Both the position numbers and the translations under genes were made by a program. From Isochrysis galbana (Eukaryota; Haptophyta; Isochrysidales; Isochrysidaceae), in contig CM030933.1 in the NCBI GenBank assembly GCA_018136815.1, forward strand, positions 1,812,379 to 1,876,378: DNA of 64,000 bases, read 5' to 3'. A model generated the notes under the pieces. It was not told the DNA's origin. It worked only from the letters and a program-made list of their open reading frames with translations, and did no database searches. Below, one piece after another: positions 53,170 to 62,577 of the stretch (positions are counted from its first letter, which is position 1; the number at the start of each line of letters is the position of its first letter).

Positions 53170-53602
53170 CTATCAGTAAACTGATAGGGTCATGGAGCGC
53201 GCGCCGCCTCCCTCCCGCGCTGCCGCCGCCCTCGCCGCACTCGACGAAAAACTCATGGACACGCCGCCGTCGCCCAAGCGCCAAGCGACCGCGCCAGGAA
53301 AACCCACCCAATTGGGTGGGCACCAGAGCCACGACACCGTCGACCTCGGCGGCGGAGACGGCGGTGGCGATGCGGGCAACAAGCGCAGCGCGAGAGGCAC
53401 GGTTGGGGCTGGGATTGGGATTGGGTTGCATGGGGCAGTGGCCAAGAGGGCAGAGAGCCGAGAGAGCAGAGAGAGGGGGGCAGCGCGACGCGCTCGCGAG
53501 TCGCGAGTCGCGGCAGAGAAGGGTGCACTCCCCGTATCCCGGTACTGTTTTTGGTATTGTGTATTGGTTTTTTCTCTTTCTCTTTTTCTATCTAAGCTCT
53601 AA
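53170..53602 (+). mobile_element. Family II ORF1 element, truncated
   Basis: Hairpin CTATCAGT-AA-ACTGATAG (53170-53187), GGTC, ATG at 53192. The peptide starts MERAPPPSRAAAALAALDEK then LMDTPPSPKRQATA, close to the 38144 copy, for about 50 residues; afterwards it becomes Arg/Glu-rich low-complexity text to the stop at 53600-53602. Confidence 0.7.
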
Positions 53603-53633
53603 GCCCTTCATTCACCCTAATTAATCCCATCTC

Positions 53634-53750
53634 GTAGTGCACGGGGGAGGGCGCCTGATGGCGGGGAGGGAGGGGGGGGGTGCAGAAAGTATGCTACGTG
53701 TAAGTAGAGGTTCCATGCGGCGCGAGTGCGGTAAGAATATTATAGTAGGG
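53634..53750 (+). repeat. Second copy of the 10128-10250 repeat
   Basis: See 10128-10250. Lies between the ORF1 fragment and the glycosyltransferase gene. Confidence 0.6.
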
Positions 53751-53925
53751 GGGATTTTCATCTATTAGCTCGTAGAAGTACAACCGTAGTTAGTACTTAC
53801 GTACGTGAGTGCGTGCGTACGTTAGTAAGTAAAGTTTTGGCGGGAGAGGATGAGCAGGGGGGAGAGAGGAGAGAGAGGGAGAGAGAGAGGGAGAGGGAGA
53901 GGGAGAGGGAGAGAGAGAGCGGAGG

Positions 53926-55017
53926 ATGGCTGGCGGTCTGTGCTCTGCGGTGGTGTTCAATGCCTCACTTGCGTCTCTGCTGAGCGAGCAGCCTGTTCTG
54001 GCGTACAACGTATCATGGCCGAGCGCGTCTGAGGCTGGCGTGTGCACTGCCTTTGTGTGTCCCTCTCGCCGCCGCTGTAGAGAGAAGGAGAAGGGGCTCT
54101 ACCCCGGCGGCTGTCGGCTCGGAGCGCTCGAGCCTTTGCTCAACAGCTCCTCACGCGTTTTACAGGCGATCTGGGCGCACATGGGAGAGGAAAAGGAGGG
54201 GGCGCGACGGTGGGCACACCGCACGCACGCCCTACACTCGCCGCGCAAGCTTGTCCTCCTCACGGCGAGCTTTCGGCACGCACTGCAGAGCCTCAAGCTG
54301 CAGCATCTCGCAAGGTGTCTCAGCGATGTGGAGAATGTGCTGTGGTACGTGGTGGAGGACGCGGCGGCGCCTAGTATCGAAGTAGCGCAGGTGCTCACTC
54401 GTTCTGGTGTGCCGTACGTCCATCTCGCCTACGGGCCGACAAAGAACGGCGGCAATGAGCAGCGCAACTTGGCGCTCAAGCACATCCGCGATTCGGGCGT
54501 GCAGGGCATTGTGTACAACGCGGACGATGATAACGCGTACCACCCGCTGCTGTGGTCCGAGCTGAGGCAACTTCAGCCCAACCGCGTAGGAGTTCTCGCC
54601 GTGCGGCGCTTCGCCAACCCGCCAGCCTACTGCAACGGCTACTTCACACAGCGCTGGAAGGTCGAGATGCAAATCGATCGGCCCGTCTACGACGCCGAGG
54701 GGCGGTTTCGCTTCTTCTCCGCCGGCTGGTGCCGCCTGCCCTCTTACATGACGATGAAGCGCGGCCCGCGCAAGTTCTGCGTGGATATGGGCGGATTCGC
54801 TTTTGATGCTGCGCTACTCACCCGTTTGCCCGGCGAGATATGGGAGTATTCACGGCACCAAGGTGGCGAGTCGGAGCTAATCCAAAAGCTGCTCGGGCCG
54901 AGCGGACAGCCTAGCGACCTTCAACCGCTGGCCAATTGCGGTCTCGATGTGCTTGTCTTCCACAATGAATTTAGGGCATTGCCGCGAGCAATGATTTACC
55001 CCCGTGCGCGTTGCTAA
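53926..55017 (+). CDS. GT43-family glycosyltransferase (beta-1,3-glucuronyltransferase-like)
   Basis: 363 residues. Residues about 105 onward follow the GT43 fold: KLVLLTASFRHALQSLKLQH, NVLWYVVEDAAAPS, KNGGNEQRNLALKHI, then IVYNADDDNAYHPLLWSELR with the Asp-rich metal/UDP-sugar motif, VDMGGFAFDAALLTRLPGEI and HQGGESELIQKLL with the acidic catalytic position, and a final His in LVFHNEF. The family moves a sugar (often glucuronate or xylose) from UDP to a glycan in the Golgi. The first ~100 residues are atypical and lack a clear membrane anchor, so an upstream exon or a later start is possible. A (GGGAGA)-rich tract at 53860-53922 immediately precedes the ATG. Confidence 0.85.
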   Translation: MAGGLCSAVVFNASLASLLSEQPVLAYNVSWPSASEAGVCTAFVCPSRRRCREKEKGLYPGGCRLGALEPLLNSSSRVLQAIWAHMGEEKEGARRWAHRTHALHSPRKLVLLTASFRHALQSLKLQHLARCLSDVENVLWYVVEDAAAPSIEVAQVLTRSGVPYVHLAYGPTKNGGNEQRNLALKHIRDSGVQGIVYNADDDNAYHPLLWSELRQLQPNRVGVLAVRRFANPPAYCNGYFTQRWKVEMQIDRPVYDAEGRFRFFSAGWCRLPSYMTMKRGPRKFCVDMGGFAFDAALLTRLPGEIWEYSRHQGGESELIQKLLGPSGQPSDLQPLANCGLDVLVFHNEFRALPRAMIYPRARC

Positions 55018-56200
55018 GGAGTTTGTTTACGGCGACGGAGATGATGATAGGTCATAGTCATAGTGCATAGTACCTCAAACCAAAAGACATTGTATGCTAC
55101 CTCGTTTACGACTTTGCCAAAAAGGCCAAGCTTATACTTAGTTCACATGGGGAACGCGCCTCGTGCCTCGTGCCATCCCCCGGTTCGAAGCCTCCCCTTC
55201 GGGGGGGGGGGGGGGGGGCGTGGGGTCAACCCCGGACTCTGCCATCCAGGCAAGAGCATGAGCATGAGGATGAGCTAAGCATTACACCAACTTGACGCAG
55301 GCATAGACCCGCAGTGATCGTAGGTCACAAGAGGCACACTCCGCAAGCCAGGCTCGCATGGTCCAGTACTCAACTGACATCCTCCCTTCCTCCTGGTCAT
55401 GACGAAGCATTGTGATGAGCCTTTGGGTTTGAGGGTAATGAATGAGGAGGGGGCCAAGCCGGAAGCAGGCGCGGCGGAGGAGACGACTTCGTAGACGCTG
55501 ACGGGCTGAAAAAAAATCTTATAAAATTCGCCGCTACATGCACGGCGTAAGGCAGGTTGCTAGGAGTGCTACTCCTAACTACAGACCAAAAGCGTTCAAT
55601 TATCCCCATCCTTGCTAACACCTTTCGTTGTCACCTGGAGGTTACTTGACTCAACTTGACACTTCACATGTTGAACACACACACGTGGTCTTACTCCATT
55701 CACTCGATTTGGGGCAGGGTCGATATCTCATTGAAATCACGATCCACGTCTCACACACAACACACAGCACCAAGAAGACTCTGCAACTGCAAATCTGATG
55801 GGTGTATGTCCATACCAAAGAGCACCGACCGCGTTAACGCAGACAACAAGTTTCGTCACACGTCTATAGGGAGGAGACGAGGAAGGGTGAGCAGTTCCCC
55901 GAAGTTGAACAGTTCCCTGAAGTTGAGCAGTTCCCTGCAACTAGTGTATTGATGCGGTGTGACAATTGATTTGTCAATTGAGTTTGAAGCTTCAAATTCT
56001 ATTCGAGAGCGTCTTGCCGCTTCGCAAGGGCGTCAAGTAAAAGGAACTTTCGCGAAAGTTGGACGTGAGGGGCCGCCCGCATAGCGTTTTTGTATACAAC
56101 GTTGGTGTGATTACAGTGGGAGAAAAAATGACGTGAGGCGACAAGCGACAAGCGTCTAACTAATCACCCACCAACAAGCCAACAAAGGACATGCAAAGGC
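55018..56200. other. Intergenic with small repeats
   Basis: A G run at 55200-55218 and a SINE-start-like 'cttatacttagttcacatgggg' at 55131. Three 18-bp copies of AGCAGTTCCCTGAAGTTG at 55889-55940. No gene seen. Confidence 0.5.
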
Positions 56201-56269
56201 GCTTCAATCGCCATCCACCCCACATACACTCTTACCTCCACTTTGACGCGAGCATCGATGGGGATATGC

Positions 56270-56475
56270 TTCCGGGAGGTGATAGCGATTGAACGCTTTT
56301 ACGCTTTTCCATGTGTAAGCTGATGGTGATTGTGTGTGAAGGCTTTTCCATGCGGTGGGGGTGATGGCGATTGAACGCGTTCCCACGTGTAGGCTGATGG
56401 TGATTGAACGCTTTTCTATGCTGTGGGTGATGGTGTTTGCAATCAGTGATTGAGCGCTTCTCGCCTACACTCCCT
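56270..56475 (-). repeat. Inverted copy of the ~40-bp minisatellite
   Basis: Same units as 23380-23535 on the other strand, five or more copies including one with a short insertion. Confidence 0.75.
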
Positions 56476-56636
56476 TTCTTACCACTTCCCCTTTCCCCTC
56501 CCCCCATTCCCTTTCCTAGTTCCTAGCAAATGGAGGGAGGGGAGGGCGCGCGCGCTGCTTCGACCAGGGGCGCGAGATTAAAGAGGGGGTGAGAGTGAGT
56601 GGTGTCCTTGTGTGGATGTTCTTCCCGCCCCCTTGG

Positions 56637-57520
56637 AACTAAGTTTATACTTAGTTCGCCCATGGGGGGGCACGAGCCCACCTCTCTCTCCACTCCTCCC
56701 CTGCCATGGGGGAGGAACCACCCACTCTCCTGGCACGCCTGATGGCTTGCCAGGAGCACACAGCCCTGCTGACCCATTCCTCTCCCCACAGGCCCGCCTG
56801 ACTCGCCCGCCCTGGCCCGTCGTGGCCTGCCCATCCCTCTGACCAGCCCCTCCTCCCCCTGGGCCCCCCTGATCAGGACCCCCCAGCCAGCTCCAGTCGA
56901 CTGGCAGGGGCTCGAGAGCCAGCGAGGGAGAGGCAGGAGGGGCCAGGGCCATGCCCTAGCCTCACCTGCCCCCTGAGCTGTGCTCCCAGGCCCCTGACGG
57001 CCTCCTGGGGACCTGAAGAGGGGCCGCAGGCGCGCGCCATGGGCCCCCGCCGCAGGGAAGAGAGGAGGAAAAGGGAAGAGGGAGGGGAGGGGGGAGCGGC
57101 AGCTCTCCCCTCCGGCAGAAACGTGTCTTCTCGCCCCGTTTGGGTAAGAGAAGACGGGGGCGCCAGAGCCAGGAGGGAAGGGCCGCGGCTCGCCGCGGCC
57201 ACTCGCTCCAGCGAGGGAGATTAGCGCTTCTGGGCTCCTATCTCACGAATGCCCCCCCCCCCTGCGTTGCTTTTACCCGAAAGGGGTTTTCCCCCAGCGT
57301 GGACTCGAGGAGAGGACGCGCTGGGGTGCGCGGGGCCGGTGCATGCACTGGGGGGAGGACAAATATCGAGGGGAGGGGGCAGTGCCCCCACCCCCCGGTA
57401 TCACTCGGACACTTGGCCCGTCAGGCATGGCGGGATTCCGGGACTGAGACGTTATGTCCAATTAGCTAGTGGGGTTGGCTAGGATATAACATTGATTATT
57501 ATTATTATTATTACTATATA
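56637..57520 (+). mobile_element. SINE-like element, best-preserved copy, 15-bp target duplication
   Basis: Flanked by TTCCCGCCCCCTTGG (56622-56636 and 57521-57535). Starts with perfect hairpin AACTAAG-TTTATA-CTTAGTT (56637-56656), then ATG at 56662 opening a 26-codon frame (MGGHEPTSLSTPPLPWGRNH...). It ends in GGATATAACATT plus an (ATT)n tail. 884 bp, no longer ORF. Tail and target duplication indicate target-primed reverse transcription. Confidence 0.9.
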
Positions 57521-57539
57521 TTCCCGCCCCCTTGGGGGC

Positions 57540-58470
57540 CGGTCCTCATTCGAGGCCTTTTTCCTCGTTCAGGGGGTCCATGTTATATTTCTGATGCCTA
57601 GATCGATCGCTACACTTGCACTTGCGCCAAACAAAGCGTCGGAGATCTCCAAGTTAAAGTCTTTATCCATTGTATCTATCTATAGAGGGGTGATCATTTT
57701 GCGCAAGTGTTTAGTGCTCGGGGCGTGCAGTCCAAGTCTTTCTCTCTGAGCCTTAAGGCGATGGAAGAAACCTACCTTCGCCTTGACTAGCGAGCCAGTG
57801 GTATCTCGAGAATATGGCTCTTAGTTAGAATGGCTTTCGTCGATCTCGCCTCGGCGTTGCCGTAGTTAGTGGACGTTGTAGAAGTCCTAGTATATATGTC
57901 CATGCCAAGATGCCTAGATATCCCGAGGAGGGGTGCGGTCTGTCGAATTGGTAGCAGAAGAGGCGCTGCGCCGTCTCGTGTTGCATGGGATTTCGCCGTC
58001 TCGTGTTGCTCAATGTATGCGAAGATCGGATTCGTCGCGTTACAACGCGCTAAGTGTACAGACGACTCTGGGGCCGCCCCACAGAAGCGGCACGTGGGGT
58101 CGCCGGCGAATCTATTGGCCGTTGCGATCCGTCTATGTAGAATATGCTTAAAATGAAGATATGGAGTCCCGTGGTGTTAGAAAATCATATTTGTATAGAT
58201 GGAGATGAGATATTTGTTTCCACTTTTCTTTCAATAAGACGGGGAGTCTCTCCTCTCATCGGACGGTCGCTTCTTGTCGCTTGGTCTTCTTGCCCGCTAG
58301 GTAGGCGTTCGTTAGCGCTTTGACATCCACGTCTTCGAGCGTCTTGCGCGTGCCTTTCAGTGTATATTCTTGGGGTAGTGGGTAGGTAGGCCATATCGGC
58401 CGGGCAGTCGTACGCGCTGCCCCATTTGAGCGGCGGGGGAAAAGGGAGGGGGGTCACTCACCGACGCCAT
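57540..58470 (-). pseudogene. LINE ORF2 C-terminal region, decayed
   Basis: Out-of-frame pieces match the ORF2 end at 62578-63999: YPLPQEYTLKGTRKTLEDVD, then LHFKHILHRRIATANRFAGD, then the zinc-knuckle CRFCGAAPESSVHLARC and NATNPIFAYIE. Several frameshifts are evident. Confidence 0.75.
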
Positions 58471-59087
58471 TACCTTTCGTGGGGCGGGAGGGGGTTGGTC
58501 AGAAGGGGGGGTGAAGCTGCCGGGGCAGGTAGGGGGGGACCCTGCGGAATCCTTGGGCACAGCCAGGGGAGGTGGAGCATAGTGGTTAAAAAGAGTGAAT
58601 GTACCGGGCTATTACTATAGTAGTTAAAAAGCCCTTGTGCTTGCGTGACCGCACTAGAATATCGTCCCGGTTACCGTTCGCGCCGACCTCGAAACCGAGC
58701 AATTTCAGCGAGTTCTACTTAATTAAAGCCGAACTCAGGCCGTGATCTCAATGAGAACTTCATGGAATCACACCAACAAGTTAGAATGAGAAAAAAATAA
58801 TTAATGACGGTCGGCGCTTGGAATGAGGCCACACCCAAGTTTGATGGAGCATATAAGAGCCAGTCAATCACCACAAGAGAAATGGCCACCAACCACCGAT
58901 GCCGGGCCTCATGGAGATGCGAGAGTGGGATGGCGACCATGGATGTAGTCGTTGCAGTTATGGTGCGCTTAGCGCGACTGCACCGCACGTCGGGACATGG
59001 GCGTAGACGGTAACGTCCAATTGCTATTCGATCAGGCGTGAGGTGCTTACAAGCCGCAGGTCCCCGCGACCAACCTCACGTCGTAGA
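58471..59087. other. Intergenic; nothing recognised
   Basis: G-rich start, then AT-richer text. No repeat family, RNA or coding frame supported. Confidence 0.45.
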
Positions 59088-61469
59088 CTAACCGCTAGCG
59101 CTGGCGAACGGCAGCGTCTCGGAGTCCCGAATCGTGTCCTGCACCGCCATAGTTTTCGGCGGCACAATTAGGGTCGGCACTAGCCGCGCGACCGTTTTGT
59201 TGTCAAATTCAGCGGGCCGTGGCTGGATGGGCTCCCGGCGCTGAACACGTGACGGACGGCCATTCTTGCGCCCCTCGTAAGGCCGCAAAGTCGGCCGCAC
59301 AAGCGCCGTCTGCATCGAGTTGAACTCCCCTCGCGATGGAGCACTCGCCAACGATCGCGACGTGCTAGGGTCAGATAGCAGGTCTTGCGCCTCATGCACG
59401 TCCTGCGAGATGTGCGTCAAAGTTCGCGGCGGTGTCCACCGTGCTGCACCGATCGCGTCGTTCTGCCGATGTGCGCTGGTAGCGGCGCCCCCCTCGCGCG
59501 CGTTGCGCAGAAACCGGCCGCCGAGCGCGGGCATCATGGGGCGCGCCGGTGCCGGGCGTACACTCGTACCCCACTGACTCGTCCAGTCCAAGCTGGAGGT
59601 GACGCGACGCTCGAGCGAATACGCCCCAAGAGTTGAAGTACCGGCAACACCTTCGATGGGTCCTCCACCGGCCCAGCTTGGCGCAGGGAGTAGGGCCGAG
59701 TCTGGCCGCCGCCTCTGCACGTCGACGAGAATGGCCGCGGCAGCTGCATGCGTTGCCTGCCGCCCCTGAGTCTGCGGCATTGCCCCCAGATGCGACGCCG
59801 ACCCCATGCGTGACATCCTGTCCGCATAGCACATCGCTGCTCCAGCGGACGAGCTTCGATCCGTCGGCCTGTCGCGCGTCCAAGGCCGACCGCGCCTCTC
59901 TACCCCGTCGCGCGCGGCGCCTGGCTTCGGTTGGCATAGCGAAGGGTATGGCGAGGAGTTGCTGCATAAGGGCGCGGCTATAAACCACGGAGCAGAAGCG
60001 GACACATCGCTCGGCCCGCACGAGGACGTGCCGCCGCATGCCACATCCTCGGATGCGTCGCCGCTGCTGCCGTCGCCGCCGCAGCTCAAAGGGGTGGGCG
60101 CGCCCGGCTCAATGATAGGGAAAGGCTTCAGATGCGGTGAGATGAGCAGGCCTGTGGAGCTCACCGGCACACGGGCTTTTGCGGGAGGGGGCATCGCAAG
60201 CTGCGTGTCGGCGAGCAAGCGCTCAAACGGCAGCGCACACACACCCATCATTGGCACGACGGCTGCGTTGCGTGTTGGCGGACGAGCGTCGACGCGACAG
60301 TGGACGGCAGACCTCGGCGCTCCCAACTCATCGGATTGCAGTTGCCGCCCTCGGTCCGGCGCGAGGAGCTCGTCGCTGAACTGGAGGTCGTGCGATGTCT
60401 CCAGCACCTGGCCGGCGGCCGAGGTGTCTCCGGCGAGGAAAGTTTTGCCCTGACAATGACCATGCGACGAGGGAGGCTGCCTTCCGTACCGGATTGCTGC
60501 ACGGCCGGAGAGGTGCCAACTGTCCAAGCCGTCGGCAGCTTGAGCAGCCTCTTGAACGGTTGCAACCCGAGCCAATGCGCCACGCACAGCTTCTCGCCTC
60601 TGCGCTTCCTTTCGGATGGCCGCCTCACTGCGAACCAGCGCCTGTTCGGCCTGCACAGCGCTCATCTCTCCATTGATCGCCGCATCGCGCTCCGGCTGGC
60701 GAGCCTCGGCTGATATGTCCGCAGGAGACTCGGCGAGCTCGCCTGGCCCTGAGTGATCTCCGTTAAACGTGTTTTGCTCATCTCGTATCCCCTCAGGCCT
60801 GCTCTCAAACACAGCCGCGTCATCCCCGTGCGGGGCCCGCCCTATGGGTGTCACCTGCTCAGCCTCCGCGCGGGAGGCGGAACTTGCACGCCCACTCGCC
60901 TCACCCTCTTCGTCGTCCTCGTCCTCGTCGTCCTCGTCCTCCTCCTCGTCGTCCTCGTCCTCCTCCTCGTCCTCCTCCTCCTCGTCCTCCTCGTCCGCCT
61001 GGTCCGCCTCGCCCGTCGCGTGCCGCTCAGAGGCGGGCTCCTCTTCCCGGCCGGCGGCGGCGGCAGGGCACGGCGGCGGATGCTCCTCCACCCCCTCTCG
61101 CTCGTCCACCACCTCCTCCGCAAGCCTTCTCCACCCCGCCTCTCTCACAAACTGCTGATGGACGTTGCCCATCGGTCCGTCCAGCTGACCAATGTGCAGA
61201 TACACCCTCGCGGCACCCCTCAGCACTGCCGCCACGTCGCAGAGCTCTGAGACGAGAGAGCGGCAGAGAGGAGGAGCGGAGAAGCGGAGAGAGCGCAGCT
61301 CTGCCGCAGGCCTTCGGCCGATTTCTCTCCTCAGAGAGGAGGGGGAGAGAGTGCTGGGCCATGGAAGAGTCAAGTGAGTCGATAATTCCGACGCAAGCAC
61401 GCACAGACGCTCGCCCAGAAGCCCTGCAGCGTCCTCCGGAGCGCAGAGCTCCGGCAGGGAGGCGGCCAT
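59088..61469 (-). CDS. 793-residue acidic/low-complexity protein, unknown
   Basis: Single uninterrupted frame. Residues 1-145 look folded (APEDAAGLLGERLCVLASEL, LCDVAAVLRGAARVYLHIGQ, VREAGWRRLAEEVVDEREG). Residues about 163-195 are almost pure Glu/Asp. Residues about 265-320 form an Ala/Glu/Arg helix (SEAAIRKEAQRREAVRGALA). The rest is Pro/Ser/Arg-rich and probably disordered. No domain is recognised. Acidic runs like this occur in chromatin or nucleolar proteins, but that is only analogy. The length of the frame without a stop supports coding; codon choice may nevertheless reflect GC bias. Confidence 0.55.
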   Translation of the reverse strand: MAASLPELCAPEDAAGLLGERLCVLASELSTHLTLPWPSTLSPSSLRREIGRRPAAELRSLRFSAPPLCRSLVSELCDVAAVLRGAARVYLHIGQLDGPMGNVHQQFVREAGWRRLAEEVVDEREGVEEHPPPCPAAAAGREEEPASERHATGEADQADEEDEEEEDEEEDEDDEEEDEDDEDEDDEEGEASGRASSASRAEAEQVTPIGRAPHGDDAAVFESRPEGIRDEQNTFNGDHSGPGELAESPADISAEARQPERDAAINGEMSAVQAEQALVRSEAAIRKEAQRREAVRGALARVATVQEAAQAADGLDSWHLSGRAAIRYGRQPPSSHGHCQGKTFLAGDTSAAGQVLETSHDLQFSDELLAPDRGRQLQSDELGAPRSAVHCRVDARPPTRNAAVVPMMGVCALPFERLLADTQLAMPPPAKARVPVSSTGLLISPHLKPFPIIEPGAPTPLSCGGDGSSGDASEDVACGGTSSCGPSDVSASAPWFIAAPLCSNSSPYPSLCQPKPGAARDGVERRGRPWTRDRPTDRSSSAGAAMCYADRMSRMGSASHLGAMPQTQGRQATHAAAAAILVDVQRRRPDSALLPAPSWAGGGPIEGVAGTSTLGAYSLERRVTSSLDWTSQWGTSVRPAPARPMMPALGGRFLRNAREGGAATSAHRQNDAIGAARWTPPRTLTHISQDVHEAQDLLSDPSTSRSLASAPSRGEFNSMQTALVRPTLRPYEGRKNGRPSRVQRREPIQPRPAEFDNKTVARLVPTLIVPPKTMAVQDTIRDSETLPFASASG

Positions 61470-61668
61470 CGCGGCGGCGCCACTCGGAGGGGAGAGGGCG
61501 GTGTCTTTTTATGGAACGGCCTCTTTATTTTGTAGAAAGTACTATTGAGGGTCGTGTTGGGTAGTTGCTGCGCGCGCAACAGGGCGGCGTTCGGCGCCAC
61601 GACCACCACAGCGTTCTTTGATGCGATCGAGATGTTTTACTCGCTTTATTTAAGACCTCCTTGGGTGG

Positions 61669-62033
<365 letters not shown>

Positions 62034-62038
62034 AATCG

Positions 62039-62235
62039 TAGGGCGGTCAAACAGGGCTTTTTAAGTACTAATATGGGGGGGGGATGATTTTTTTTACCAT
62101 TTTCCAAAGTCCACAACAAAACTCCCAGGGGGGCCACCTGCCGCCACGAAAATCTTCGCCAGAAAATGGTGCGATTCTCCTCCCCCCTCGCCCCTCCCTT
62201 GCACACGCTCTGGGGCTCTACCGGTAAAAAAAAAA
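62039..62235 (+). mobile_element. Single end of the long-TIR element family
   Basis: Starts TAGGGCGGTCAAACAGGG and follows the left TIR at 595-815 (shared 'cacgaaaatcttcgcca-g/a-aaatggtgcgatt'). No second end nearby. Confidence 0.7.
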
Positions 62236-62577
62236 AAACTTCTTAATGTTCTCATCGCGCGCGCGACCCCGACATCCTCCATCTGACAGCCGCGCCCGCA
62301 TCCCTTATCACTCCCTCGCACTCGCCTTGCGGCTCGTCCCCTCGTGCTCTACTTAGGGGCCCAGTACTTGGGGTTTCCAGTGGCAGGCGGCGTGCACCGA
62401 TCCCCGACGGTCGACTCTTCGGCCTTCCCTCGTGCCATCGAGCGATCGGCTTCTATTGGGGTATTAAAGGTTGGTGTTACCTTAAGAGTCGGACTCGGGG
62501 TTATGTATGTACCGGGTCGGCGCTGTTGGGTTTTTTTTTTGGGGGGGGGGGTGTGAGGTGTGGTGTTCGTCTGGTTT

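Noticed and set aside
55170-55260. Possible tRNA (GGTTCGAAGCC resembles a B box)
   Set aside because: No complementary acceptor stem or anticodon arm could be folded around it, and a long G run interrupts the region.
59392-60039. Frames overlapping the 793-codon gene on both strands
   Set aside because: Shorter, biased composition, and nested within the longer continuous frame.
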